A stretch of 64,000 nucleotides of DNA from Sphingobacterium alkalisoli. GTDB taxonomy: Bacteria > Bacteroidota > Bacteroidia > Sphingobacteriales > Sphingobacteriaceae. The notes under the pieces were generated by a model. That model saw nothing but the letters and a program-made list of their open reading frames with translations, was not told the origin of the DNA and made no database searches. Positions 16,301-23,961 of this stretch are shown here, one piece after another; the stretch's first letter is position 1, and every line of letters begins with the position of its first letter. The translations under genes were made by a program, and so were the position numbers. The stretch is from NCBI RefSeq assembly GCF_005049105.1, contig NZ_SUKA01000003.1, positions 62,001 to 126,000 on the forward strand, given 5' to 3'.

Positions 16301-16585
16301 AATGTACCGGCGATGACTTATCCTGTGGTTTCCAATAGTGCAGCATTTTATTCAAATGCAGACATCAATGTGTTTAAAGGAAATCATTTACGTTTAGAAT
16401 ACATATCGGGTTCGTGGACAAATAGCTGGAAGATTGGAAATAGGGAGGCTAAGGTGCAGATTTATGGCAATGTAAGCAATCTGGGTTTATTGTGGACGGC
16501 AAACCGGGAACGGATCGATCCGGAATTTCCTTATCGGCTCTCTCCGCCTATATCATTTTCGCTAGGTCTAAAAGTGGATTATTAA
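13364..16585 (+). CDS. SusC/RagA-type TonB-dependent outer-membrane transporter
   Basis: 1073 residues. Signal peptide about 1-19 (MKSMLITIFFCNILLYTMAQ). A carboxypeptidase-D-like domain (~27-110: VQGTVYGLETREALGNVTVR) leads to the plug domain with PLVVLDGFIYEG and ITILKDASASSIWGARAGNG, the SusC signature, and then a 22-strand barrel with many aromatic-ended strands. There is no STN domain, so no direct FecR-type signalling. It forms the channel under the SusD lid encoded 16 bp downstream and uses TonB energy to import a bound ligand. Linkage to TlpA, DUF6520 and MauE rather than to glycoside hydrolases suggests the substrate may not be a polysaccharide. Confidence 0.92.
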   Translation: MKSMLITIFFCNILLYTMAQQEDITTVQGTVYGLETREALGNVTVRISNTNAAVTTNEIGHFAIAVRSLKDSLTITAVGYRDTTVSAGSFTTPAILYLVRQTTQLEEVVVQTGYQSLKVNEITGAVDVISNEMLNQQTGLNILQRLNNITPGIRFDNQAINTPDLQKLNVSIRGLSTINGHLDPLVVLDGFIYEGNINNIDPNSIENITILKDASASSIWGARAGNGVIVMTSKKGDFMSRQPTRVTVNNTWIIQKRPDLNSLYELSNRDFIEVEEMLFNQGYYNNQLNNSPFLAVTPAIDIFDRRKRGMISATDSASMIQNLLVQDGRRSYMSNFYDVPLSQQYNLNISGGSLDHSYGLGVGYTQNTTELSAGAKKANIQLNNSFRPIDKLQVDMSILFTSQKSNTGKPAYSSLAHNGKAVPYMQFIADDGAGIPFEREFRRLYLDERYTSGLLDWGYYPLTDYRYSRTITRLNEWYASTSARYKLLPFLDMNLGFQFQNQTSENTGIDKLESYAARSYINQFTEVDPTTGSVKYNVPLGGIRKMGTASSSSYTFRGQSNLNKNIGLLKIIGMLGAELRQNKNVGSSYTAYGFNDDPLMSAPVDFANRYRNIPTNSLRNIAGMPSFSHITNRFVSVYSNWSAIWDNRYGLSGSFRRDGGNIFGATTNDKWSPLWSIGGSWDLTNESFFRTEAIDRLRLRATYGYSGSVDLRKTPDPVAYTGTAQYTNLPMLAISVLNDPSLRWEKVGTFNLGLDFALARSRITGAVDYYVKNGRDLYGLTDYDYTTWGNQATITKNVAAMRGRGWDISINSLNTTGALKWNSRLIFSFNKNVTTAYYNSANSGVISFLGNGNTIQPFVGKPLNGIAAYRYFGLDEEGRALGILDGELTTDYLGIRRAVFASPEGHESIEFIGSSKPQQFGNLINTLDWKNFGLSINISYKGDYYFQRPVTSYAALFQSGTAYPDFESRWKAPGDEQITNVPAMTYPVVSNSAAFYSNADINVFKGNHLRLEYISGSWTNSWKIGNREAKVQIYGNVSNLGLLWTANRERIDPEFPYRLSPPISFSLGLKVDY

Positions 16586-16601
16586 AGATAAAAAAACTGA
16601 A

Positions 16602-17972
16602 ATGAAAAATTTAACAAAAAAGAGGATTGTCTATCCGATGCTATTTTGCATCGCATTTCTTTTTGCTTCATGCGAAGATTACCTTAATGTCAGGTCGAAT
16701 AGTGCTTTGGTGATACCGGATGATCTGGAAAGTTTACAAAAGCTGCTCGACGCCACACAGTTTATGAACATGGGTATCTGTTCAGATGGGGAAGTTGCTT
16801 CCAGCGACTATTTTTTACAGCAGGCTACCTATAATGCCTTTCGTGATGAGGTAAAATTGGCTTATGTATGGGATAATTACGATCAACTTTTTAATAATGA
16901 CTGGGCGAAGGCTTATAGCGTAGTTTACACAAGTAATCTGGTGCTGGATAAGTTGAAGCGAATTGAACGTACCGCTGACAATAGTATCCAATGGGATCAG
17001 ATCTATGCGGAAGCATTAGTGTTTAGGGCCAATCAGTACCTTAGTCTGGTGTGGACATTTGCTAAAGCTTATGAAAAACAGACCGCGTCTACCGATATGG
17101 GCATTGTAATTCGGCAGTCTTCTGATTTTAATGCGAAGTCGGAGAGGGCATCCTTACAGGAATGCTATCGTGTTATTGTGGATGATTTGAAGAAGGCAGC
17201 AGATCTTTTACCGACGACCAGTAGCTATCCAACCCGACCTGACAAGGCTGGTGCACATGGCAGCTTGGCCAGAACATTTCTATCCATGCGGGAATACGAG
17301 CAGGCACTCTATCATGCGGATAGATTATTAGCGATCAAAGATGAACTGTTGGATTACAATTCAACGAGTGAAGTTAACATGAGTGCAAATTTCCCTTTTC
17401 TGCTATTTAATAAAGAAACTGTCTCCTACTATGAACTAACATCCAATACGCAGATTAGTGTGACTAATGCTATGGTCGATACGTTGCTTTATGAAACTTA
17501 TGAAGAAGCAGATCTGCGCAGGGGTTCATTTTTTAAAAAAGGCCCCAAAACCTACCACACCTTCAGAGGTACATATTCTGGAAGTGCAAAGCTATTTGCC
17601 GGTATGACGGTAGCCGAAGCATATCTAATTAAAGCGGAATGCTTGGTTAGGCTGGAACAGCCAGATCTAGCAATGAATATTATGGATAAGCTGCTCCGAC
17701 ACCGTTATCAGACAGGAAAATACGTGTCACCTGACCTGTCAAGCCCAGAAGAAATTCTCGCATTTGTTCTACAAGAGCGACGGAAGGAACTTCTTTTCCG
17801 GGGGTTACGTTGGATTGATATTAAACGTTTGAATCTGGAAGGAGCCGAGATTGATCTTAGGAGAAATTTAGATGGAGCGGAATTTGTTTTGCCTCATAAC
17901 AGTGATAGGTTCGCATTACCATTGCCTGCCGATATAATCCTTCAGACGGGTATGCCGCAGAACCCAAAATAG
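16602..17972 (+). CDS. SusD/RagB-type surface lipoprotein
   Basis: 456 residues. Lipoprotein signal with lipobox LFASC (C24) followed by EDYLNVRSNSAL, the usual SusD beginning. TPR-like helices cover the centre (YAEALVFRANQYLSLVWTFA), and the C-terminus has the family pattern LQERRKELLFRGLRWIDIKR. It is the shorter kind of SusD and forms the lid over the partner SusC. It is the last gene of the tlpA-susC-susD run; a strong hairpin terminator follows 25 bp after its stop. Confidence 0.92.
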   Translation: MKNLTKKRIVYPMLFCIAFLFASCEDYLNVRSNSALVIPDDLESLQKLLDATQFMNMGICSDGEVASSDYFLQQATYNAFRDEVKLAYVWDNYDQLFNNDWAKAYSVVYTSNLVLDKLKRIERTADNSIQWDQIYAEALVFRANQYLSLVWTFAKAYEKQTASTDMGIVIRQSSDFNAKSERASLQECYRVIVDDLKKAADLLPTTSSYPTRPDKAGAHGSLARTFLSMREYEQALYHADRLLAIKDELLDYNSTSEVNMSANFPFLLFNKETVSYYELTSNTQISVTNAMVDTLLYETYEEADLRRGSFFKKGPKTYHTFRGTYSGSAKLFAGMTVAEAYLIKAECLVRLEQPDLAMNIMDKLLRHRYQTGKYVSPDLSSPEEILAFVLQERRKELLFRGLRWIDIKRLNLEGAEIDLRRNLDGAEFVLPHNSDRFALPLPADIILQTGMPQNPK

Positions 17973-17996
17973 ATGTTAAAGGATAATGAAAACAGA

Positions 17997-18022
17997 AAAC
18001 ACCCCGGTACCCTGGGGTGTTT
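17997..18022. terminator. Bidirectional hairpin terminator
   Basis: AAACACCCCGG pairs with CCTGGGGTGTTT around a short TAC loop, with one mismatch or bulge. A and T runs on the two sides allow use from both strands. It separates the converging susD (plus) and DUF6520 gene (minus). Confidence 0.75.
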
Positions 18023-18032
18023 AATGACACCT

Positions 18033-18407
18033 TTAATCTCTATTGGTAGGATTAAATGGTGTAGAACTTGAACCTCCCGTAGGAGTCGGAATGTAACCAC
18101 TCGCCGTTGGTTGCGCTCCTAAAGAGATTTTTGATGGATCAAGTTGATTACCATCAAGATCTGAATCATCTACCTCCATGGAACAGGCCAATTGATCTTC
18201 GTCGTTACACGACTGTCCGTTTGGATTTGTGTTCCATCTTGATTCATCTGCGACCTGATCAGGATCCTCGGAATCACCGTGGAAGTAGATAGTTACTGGA
18301 TTTAACGCTCTTGTTGCCGCCTTATCAAACGACATCACCGTTAAACTTGTTGCTGCAATCGCCAAAGCTACTAAGGCCATTGCATTTTTTTTGAGTGTTT
18401 TAAGCAT
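18033..18407 (-). CDS. DUF6520 family small exported protein
   Basis: 124 residues. A typical DUF6520 start (MLKTLKKNAMALVALAIAAT) forms a signal peptide to about residue 34. The mature part has one cysteine pair (GQSCNDEDQLACSMEV), is acidic, and ends in a Ser/Thr/Pro/Gly-rich tail. The role of the family is unknown; in Sphingobacteriaceae such genes often sit beside MauE and TlpA genes, as here. I infer that the two cysteines are a disulfide handled by the neighbouring MauE/TlpA proteins. Two hairpins in the leader (18439-18549) may control it. Confidence 0.7.
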   Translation of the reverse strand: MLKTLKKNAMALVALAIAATSLTVMSFDKAATRALNPVTIYFHGDSEDPDQVADESRWNTNPNGQSCNDEDQLACSMEVDDSDLDGNQLDPSKISLGAQPTASGYIPTPTGGSSSTPFNPTNRD

Positions 18408-18438
18408 TTTGCTTGTGTTTATTTGTTTTTACTGTTTT

Positions 18439-18549
18439 CTTTCTTTTTCCATCGGGACTAGCACATCCGGTGTCCCGACGGAAAAGAAAGTAATGCTATC
18501 CTGAGCTTGCCCATTTTCTGTACGATGCCGGGGCAAGCGCTTGGGATAG
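18439..18549. promoter_or_regulatory. Two hairpins between mauE-like and DUF6520 genes
   Basis: Hairpin 1: CTTTCTTTTTCCATCGGGAC (18439-18458) pairs with GTCCCGACGGAAAAGAAAG (18472-18490), 19 bp with one mismatch and a bulge. Hairpin 2: CTATCC and GCTTGCCC (18496-18512) pair with GGGCAAGC and GGGATAG (18531-18549). They lie 32-142 bp before the DUF6520 start and could act as an attenuator, leader RNA or processing site. Confidence 0.5.
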
Positions 18550-18623
18550 TCTGAAATGTCTTTTGGCGACAAACCCTTTGCCCGGACTAACCTAGAATCC
18601 AAGTTCCGCTGTAAATAGTTGTG

Positions 18624-19175
18624 CTATTCTCGTTGAAGCCCACAGGGCTTTATGTTTGTCTTTTCTAAAGACGCTGTTATATCTTGAGATCCTTCGTTGT
18701 ACTCAGGATGACAGGAACGCGATTTTTTATGAAGTATAACGCCTGTTATGCTGATGGTTAGAAAGAGTGTGTTAAACCAAAAGTGCTGCATCCAGCTCAT
18801 CCCACTGATCACCGATCCGCATGCACAGGGTACCTTGCCCCATGCGCCTAAAAGAGCCAATCCGACATAACCGGTAAAGGCTGCCATCAACAAGGACGAT
18901 AGGAGAAAGGGATTTGTTAAATGAAATCTCCAGATTCCCACGTTACGTCGTTTCGCTGAATCACGGAGATTCTGTATCACCAGCAAAATGACTATCGAAA
19001 TTTCTAAAACAGGCAAGGTGTAGATAACTACCCAAGCAATGGTATAGCTTAATGGTTGCTGAAGGATTCCGTATCTAAACTGTTGAAAATTAATTAATTT
19101 ATCGATCGATACGGGGATCCACAGTAGGAGTAAGGCTACGGTGATTGCTTGTACTATGTATTGTCGTGTTCTCAT
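18624..19175 (-). CDS. MauE/DoxX-like membrane protein
   Basis: 183 residues with four membrane segments (about 7-27, 43-67, 90-111, 127-146). The loop motif KVPCACGSVISGMSWMQHFW is the MauE signature: a cysteine pair C-x-C-G near the membrane surface. In methylamine utilisation MauE helps form disulfides in an exported subunit; Bacteroidota homologues sit with TlpA-type proteins. The C-terminal tail (SRSCHPEYNEGSQD) is encoded by a dispersed repeat and is probably not part of the fold. It precedes the DUF6520 gene on the same strand. Confidence 0.75.
   Translation of the reverse strand: MRTRQYIVQAITVALLLLWIPVSIDKLINFQQFRYGILQQPLSYTIAWVVIYTLPVLEISIVILLVIQNLRDSAKRRNVGIWRFHLTNPFLLSSLLMAAFTGYVGLALLGAWGKVPCACGSVISGMSWMQHFWFNTLFLTISITGVILHKKSRSCHPEYNEGSQDITASLEKTNIKPCGLQRE
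18681..18714. repeat. Dispersed repeat of the CATCCTGAG...GAAGGATCT type
   Basis: On the minus strand this reads CTGTCATCCTGAGTACAACG then AAGGATCTCAAGA. The same kind of element (TCATCCTGAG, short spacer, CGAAGGATCT) is common between genes in many bacterial genomes and gives the peptide CHPE...EGS when translated. Here it lies inside the 3' end of the mauE-like gene. Confidence 0.5.
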
Positions 19176-19338
19176 ATGCTTTGTTGCTGATGCGCGAATT
19201 TGTTAATCCGCAGATTTGCCTTTTATTTTGTTCCTTTTATCGTATTTGTTAAATCAAAGGTAGAGGGGAAAGGTGCACTGGTGGTAGTTCGAATTCCGCA
19301 ATCGTTTTTTTGTGTAAGCGGAATTTTAACTACTGGAT

Positions 19339-20319
19339 CTATAAACGATTTTGTGTGCGGTAGGCGCCGGGAGAGATGCCGTGTACGGATTTAAAGCTTT
19401 TGATAAGGCTATTACTGTCACTAAAGCCAAATTGATCTGCCAAGGCTGAAATGGACTTGTGGCTGTCGAGCAGGTAGGCGGCAATCAATTTCATTTTCTC
19501 CTGTTGAATATATTGTTTAGGCGTCATATGGAATTGTTCAAAGAGCTTTCCTAACTTATCGTGGCTGATGAACGCATTATTGGCAATAACTTCTATCGGG
19601 GGAGTGGTGCAGTGTTCGTGTAGTTCTTGCCTGATGTACTGGCAGATCTCCTCCAGTTTCTGCGCATCGTAGCTTCGCTGGTCTTTGCCATGCACTAATC
19701 CTTTATACGCCGATACGATACCGGGCAGATATTGGAGCAGATGGCTATTGTAATCTTTGGCGCGCGACACTTCTGGGTAGAGCAGATGCGCGAGCTTTCT
19801 GATGAATACCTTGTCCATCTCCATTAGCGGCATGCTATGGATTCCTGATGTTTTATCCTGCTCTACAAACGCCTGGAGCAACTCAAACTCTTCGTATAGA
19901 ATTTCTATAAATAAAAAGTCAATTCCTAATAGATCAATATGTTGGTACTTCGAACCTAATGTAATAGTGTAGTTTCCAGGGGTACAGTACACCATACCGC
20001 AGTAACCTGAAGAGAATCGGATAGCGTTGGCATCGGGTGTAGAACTAATGGTCATTTCGCCTGTGTGCTGCACCACTAGAGTGTAAATTGCACGGTTGAT
20101 TGGAATGTCAAATTGGAGTCCATCTGCCTCTTGGATTTCGTAATGATCGAGGACGAGACTGTGGCGGTTATACCGACTTCGGTCTATAAGGGTGCCATCG
20201 ATAGCATAGTGGTGAGGCTGGGCAAAAGGGAGCTGCTTCGTACCGGATGTCGCTTCGGTAGAAGGCTGATCCGTGGAATGGAGCGGACAGACCTGTAGGA
20301 TAAACCCAATATTAACCAT
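19339..20319 (-). CDS. AraC-family transcriptional regulator
   Basis: 326 residues. The N-terminal ~210 residues form a beta-rich sensor part (LQFDIPINRAIYTLVVQHTG). The C-terminal ~100 residues are a double helix-turn-helix: IEVIANNAFISHDKLGKLFE with the partner motif ISALADQFGFSDSNSLIKSF and the usual end VHGISPGAYR. It probably controls the neighbouring minus-strand DUF6520/mauE genes or the TlpA-SusCD operon. A CGGTTCA motif lies 12 bp before its start. The ligand is unknown. Confidence 0.85.
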   Translation of the reverse strand: MVNIGFILQVCPLHSTDQPSTEATSGTKQLPFAQPHHYAIDGTLIDRSRYNRHSLVLDHYEIQEADGLQFDIPINRAIYTLVVQHTGEMTISSTPDANAIRFSSGYCGMVYCTPGNYTITLGSKYQHIDLLGIDFLFIEILYEEFELLQAFVEQDKTSGIHSMPLMEMDKVFIRKLAHLLYPEVSRAKDYNSHLLQYLPGIVSAYKGLVHGKDQRSYDAQKLEEICQYIRQELHEHCTTPPIEVIANNAFISHDKLGKLFEQFHMTPKQYIQQEKMKLIAAYLLDSHKSISALADQFGFSDSNSLIKSFKSVHGISPGAYRTQNRL

Positions 20320-20325
20320 ATGATA

Positions 20326-20947
20326 TGCTCCGGTTCAACGCCTCTTTCCAATAAAAAACGATGGTGTGATTTCCTTGGAAAAAAAGTAGTGAACCGTTTG
20401 TTAACTTATTTTAGTTTTATCGGTGCTTAGGTAATGTGTCTTCATAGTATTGGTCTGGATGCGGCTAGAAAGCCCTTGCGTGCCGATATATTATAATTTA
20501 ACCAAAGACGGGGACGATAGCAACTGCGGGCGGCATACTGCCGAATGAAGCGAAGAATATTTTGCTACGGTTCATTTTGCTGTAATGGGAAGCTTAGCCG
20601 TTGTGGAATGTATTTTAAAATTAAAAGGTAAAAGCTGCAGTATATGCGCTAAAATGCAGATTGATTTACTATGTACAAAATTTGTACATGGCCTGATCGA
20701 AAGCTCTGTAAAAAAAATATGCTACGGTTCACCTAGTTTTTTTGTCGCCCTAAGGGATTTTGTGCGGTAAACCGACGAAAGGAAAAATACATCAATTCTG
20801 TAGGGGTGGTCCTTGCATGAAACCTAAGTTTAACTTACTTGTAGATTGCGTATTACAACAAGGATCTAGCTTGCGCATGTAGTAGTGTAATGGATACCCT
20901 ACAGGAGCAGGTGAGTAGGAAAAATGTCGTATTAACACTTCGGTTCA
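20326..20947. promoter_or_regulatory. Intergenic region with five CGGTTCA sites
   Basis: About 750 bp between the AraC gene and the LytTR gene holds no convincing gene. CGGTTCA occurs on the plus strand at 20331, 20568, 20725 and 20941 and in reverse at 20390-20396. The first three share a longer core, TGCT[CA]CGGTTCA, and the second and third also share an AT-rich left flank. By chance 0.1 copies would be expected, so these are probable operator sites for one of the two flanking regulators. Confidence 0.5.
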
Positions 20948-21066
20948 TTTTTGAGTCTACTGAGAGGGCTTATAAAATACTATATTTTTTGTATTTTCGT
21001 GTAAACCGTACGATTCGCTGCAGCTATGCGCAGGGATCTCATTGCTAACAGAACAGTAAACATAGA

Positions 21067-22008
21067 ATGATTCAATACCACGAAAAATTAACCTTGTTAT
21101 TTCAAGAGCAGCACAAGCTAAGATATTTTCCGATCTATGCCCAAGTAATACTCAGTATTCTAGTAAGTCATTACCTCTGCGGGCCAAACACCTTCTTTTC
21201 CATGAAGAATAAATGGGATAACGAAGAGTACTGGATTGTACTTGGATTTAGCTTTCTGATTGCCATGGTTATTTTTACACTTGCCCAATGGATGAATAAA
21301 CGTCTAGATAAAGAAGTGCCGTGGTTGCCTCACTTCTGTAAACGGATGAGATTACAGGTTATCTTCGGTGTCGTGGGGATGATGCTCTGCGAATTAACAC
21401 TTATGTATCTTATCTTCGGAGTTGGCTATGCACAGGGCTGGTCATGGATGTTGAAATACATGAGCGCCTTCACCATGCCGGTCGGCATTTTGGTGGTTAT
21501 CATGAATCTGGTTTATCTCAGCTGGTACATGTGGAGCTTCGCTTTCTTTGCGACTAAATATGCCGGAGAGGTAACCAAGGAAGCGGAATCGCTCGTGGAG
21601 CAGTTGACAAAACAGAAGAAGCTATTATCGAACGATAGTCCTTTTCTTCTTTCGCTCAAGGTGATGAATGGCTACAAGCAGGTGGCATTGCCCGTAAAAA
21701 ATATTGCCTTTATTAAGAGCGCCCACAATAAGCGATTTTGCGAGGCCCGTGACAGCGCCGACAGGTATACCTTGACCGACCCGCTCGATCAATTGATCCA
21801 ATACTTGGATAGTCGGGAGTTTTATAAAGTAAATAGAAACTACATCTTGCACCGAAGTATCATTGCTAAAGCTGAAATGCTTAACACTGGTCAGCTAAAG
21901 TTATTATTGACAAGTGAAATTGATGCGGAAGAAGAGATTTTAGTAAGCCGCGAAAGTGCTGAACACGTAAAAAAATGGTTGGAAAAGATAGGGGTGTCAA
22001 TAAGCTGA
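21067..22008 (+). CDS. LytTR-type DNA-binding regulator with membrane N-terminus
   Basis: 313 residues. Four hydrophobic segments (about 20-39, 55-74, 95-117, 130-160) are followed by a charged, coiled linker (EVTKEAESLVEQLTKQKKLL) and a LytTR domain from ~205 (LKVMNGYKQVALPVKNIAFI, then YKVNRNYILHRSIIAKAE). There is no receiver or kinase domain, so the membrane part itself must sense. LytTR domains bind paired short direct repeats, and the CGGTTCA sites in its own upstream region are candidates. The next gene starts 19 bp after its stop. Confidence 0.85.
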   Translation: MIQYHEKLTLLFQEQHKLRYFPIYAQVILSILVSHYLCGPNTFFSMKNKWDNEEYWIVLGFSFLIAMVIFTLAQWMNKRLDKEVPWLPHFCKRMRLQVIFGVVGMMLCELTLMYLIFGVGYAQGWSWMLKYMSAFTMPVGILVVIMNLVYLSWYMWSFAFFATKYAGEVTKEAESLVEQLTKQKKLLSNDSPFLLSLKVMNGYKQVALPVKNIAFIKSAHNKRFCEARDSADRYTLTDPLDQLIQYLDSREFYKVNRNYILHRSIIAKAEMLNTGQLKLLLTSEIDAEEEILVSRESAEHVKKWLEKIGVSIS

Positions 22009-22027
22009 AGCTAATAATGAATAGGTG

Positions 22028-22645
22028 ATGGAACTTTGGAAGAATGATTGGGTATGGGTAGGACTAACGAAGAAACGATATCTAGCGATGGTGATCGTGG
22101 TAAGTGAGCACACCGTCTTGGTACAAGTGCTGAATAAGGATGCAAATCGATTTCATCCTTACAAGGAAACGGTCTCTAGGCGGATTATCGAAAAGGCAGA
22201 ACTGTCAAAAGAGGAGCGCGATGCCTTGCCATGTGGGAAACGGCCGTTGAGTTTAGGGAAAGCTAAAATGATCGTAGCGACCAATTTCATCTTTACCGAT
22301 GACCCGGCCCGGAAGGAGAGACGTGTTTACTATTGTAGGCGCTGTCAGGCGTTTCACACGACCACACAATTTAAGTTACCTGTCGAATTGCTCAGGCTGC
22401 TGGACGATTGTCCGTATGTGCCGCAGGCAGATGAAGACTATCGGCGCATCAGGTGCCGTAAAGAAGTTTGGAAATGGTTGCACGATGTGATCGGGATCCG
22501 GATATCGTTTGGCAAGTTTGAGCGGTCGATAAAAAGCTATGGCGACAACCCCGCGGACGCCATCGCTAAATTGCTTATCATGCCCTTAAATTACCTGCAC
22601 CACCTATACCAATACCTGTATGATAACCGTAAACGGCCCGAATAA
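22028..22645 (+). CDS. Unknown protein with a CxxC knuckle
   Basis: 205 residues from the ATG at 22028 (a GTG just before it is also in frame). Family not recognised. The N-terminus looks like a small beta-barrel (WVWVGLTKKRYLAMVIVVSE), the centre has RVYYCRRCQAFH, a possible zinc knuckle, and the rest is helical and basic with many tryptophans, tyrosines and arginines. No export signal. It follows the LytTR gene by 19 bp and is probably co-transcribed. A nucleic-acid-binding role would fit the basic charge but is only a guess. Confidence 0.5.
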   Translation: MELWKNDWVWVGLTKKRYLAMVIVVSEHTVLVQVLNKDANRFHPYKETVSRRIIEKAELSKEERDALPCGKRPLSLGKAKMIVATNFIFTDDPARKERRVYYCRRCQAFHTTTQFKLPVELLRLLDDCPYVPQADEDYRRIRCRKEVWKWLHDVIGIRISFGKFERSIKSYGDNPADAIAKLLIMPLNYLHHLYQYLYDNRKRPE

Positions 22646-22723
22646 ACAGTACAACAACGGTGCAAGAGAAAGCCTAGAAATCGTTTCTTATTTTTAGCTT
22701 TGGTTTTTCTTGATCGGGATCTT

Positions 22724-23290
22724 ATGATAAGAACGTATTTAAATAGTTTTAACTTATTTAGTGAAGAAGAGATTGAAGCAGCTGCCCAACTTTTTGAATA
22801 CCGAAAGCTGAATAAAAACGACTGCTTAGTCGTAGAGGGCGAACCCTGCAAACTGATCGCTTTCATCTGTTCGGGGATATTCCGATTGTTTTACTTATCT
22901 GAAACAGGGGTCGATCATACGTTTTGTTTTCGCTTCCCGAATAGCTTGATGGCGCCGTATTCGGCTTTTCTGACCGGACAGCCGAGCGTAGAAACTGTAC
23001 AGGCCATTACCGACGCGGAGCTGTTGGTTGTCCACAAAAAGCAGTTGGAGGAGCTGGTAGCGGATAATAACAACTGGACGAAATTTTTGAAACTAAACGC
23101 GGAACATGAGTACCTCGAATTGGAGAAACGGTTTTTTCAGCTCCAAAGGGATAGCGCAAAGCAGCGTTACCTGTCGCTACTCGAAAACCAGCCCGAATAC
23201 ATCCAGCAGATCCCACTGCAATATCTGGCCTCTTATCTCGGTGTTACGCAACGGCATCTGAGCCGAATCCGAAAAGAAATTTCATTTTAG
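22724..23290 (+). CDS. Crp/Fnr-family transcriptional regulator
   Basis: 188 residues from the ATG at 22724; a TTG at 22700 is an alternative. The N-terminal cyclic-nucleotide-binding fold has KNDCLVVEGEPCKLIAFICS and the beta-roll continuation GIFRLFYLSETGVDHTFCFR. The C-terminal winged helix reads IPLQYLASYLGVTQRHLSRI. It belongs to the Bacteroidota subgroup that often controls a nearby redox or efflux gene. The gene ends 62 bp before a flavodoxin-fold oxidoreductase gene, with a palindrome between them that is a likely binding site. Confidence 0.85.
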   Translation: MIRTYLNSFNLFSEEEIEAAAQLFEYRKLNKNDCLVVEGEPCKLIAFICSGIFRLFYLSETGVDHTFCFRFPNSLMAPYSAFLTGQPSVETVQAITDAELLVVHKKQLEELVADNNNWTKFLKLNAEHEYLELEKRFFQLQRDSAKQRYLSLLENQPEYIQQIPLQYLASYLGVTQRHLSRIRKEISF

Positions 23291-23292
23291 AC

Positions 23293-23315
23293 ATTTGTCC
23301 TGTGTTTGGACACAT
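23293..23315. promoter_or_regulatory. Candidate Crp-family operator
   Basis: ATTTGTCC, seven bases, GGACACAT: an 8-bp inverted repeat with one mismatch, directly after the Crp-family gene and 38 bp before the oxidoreductase start. Its centre overlaps TTTG, and TAATTTTG lies 15 bp after that, so it may cover the oxidoreductase promoter. Confidence 0.45.
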
Positions 23316-23352
23316 TGCCCAGCTAATTTTGTTGTATTAAAATAGATACAGC

Positions 23353-23934
23353 ATGACAAAGAAAATAGCGGTCATAAATGGCCATCCGAATAGTGAGGCA
23401 TTCAACGTGGCTATCGCGCAGGCCTATATAGAGGCAGCAAGAGCTTCTGGTGCGGAGGTACGGGTAATCACGGTAGCGGACTTGGATTTTAACCCCAACC
23501 TGCAATACGGTTATCGAAAAAGGATGGAGCTGGAGCCTGATCTGCTCAGCGCCTGGGAAACGATTTGTTGGGCCGAGCACTTGGTCTGGATCCATCCGGT
23601 GTGGTGGGGCGGCCTACCGGCAATAACGAAAGGATTTATTGATCGGCTATTCCTACCGGGTATGGCCTTCCGATACCGCGATAATTCCGTATGGTGGGAC
23701 AAACTGCTCAAGGGAAAGTCTGCACGCATCATCACCACCTTAGATCAGCCGGGATGGGCCTACAGATTGCTGTTTGGTCGTCCGAGTGTTAATCAACTAA
23801 AACGGTCTGTATTACAGTTTTGCGGTGTCACCCCGGTAGGCATTACGTATTTAAGCGTGATTAGGAACTCGGACGAAAGGAGTAGACAAAAGCTGCTGGA
23901 TAAAGCGAAGCGGCTGGGAGCGGGGCTAAAATAA
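23353..23934 (+). CDS. NAD(P)H-dependent flavodoxin-fold oxidoreductase
   Basis: 193 residues. KIAVINGHPNSEAFNVAIAQ at the start is the flavin-binding loop of the NQO1/MdaB/KefF family. HLVWIHPVWWGGLPAITKGF and IDRLFLPGMAF are the further hallmarks (P-x-W-W-G-x-P-A; G-F-I-D-R). Such enzymes reduce quinones or other electrophiles by two electrons with FMN or FAD. Control by the adjoining Crp-family regulator is likely from the arrangement and the palindrome in between. Confidence 0.88.
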   Translation: MTKKIAVINGHPNSEAFNVAIAQAYIEAARASGAEVRVITVADLDFNPNLQYGYRKRMELEPDLLSAWETICWAEHLVWIHPVWWGGLPAITKGFIDRLFLPGMAFRYRDNSVWWDKLLKGKSARIITTLDQPGWAYRLLFGRPSVNQLKRSVLQFCGVTPVGITYLSVIRNSDERSRQKLLDKAKRLGAGLK

Positions 23935-23961
23935 CGATAGCTGTCGAGTGGAGGGGAATGC

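Noticed and set aside
20585-20770. 61-residue plus-strand frame before the LytTR gene
   Set aside because: It lies among the CGGTTCA sites, has no ribosome binding site and an unnatural composition.
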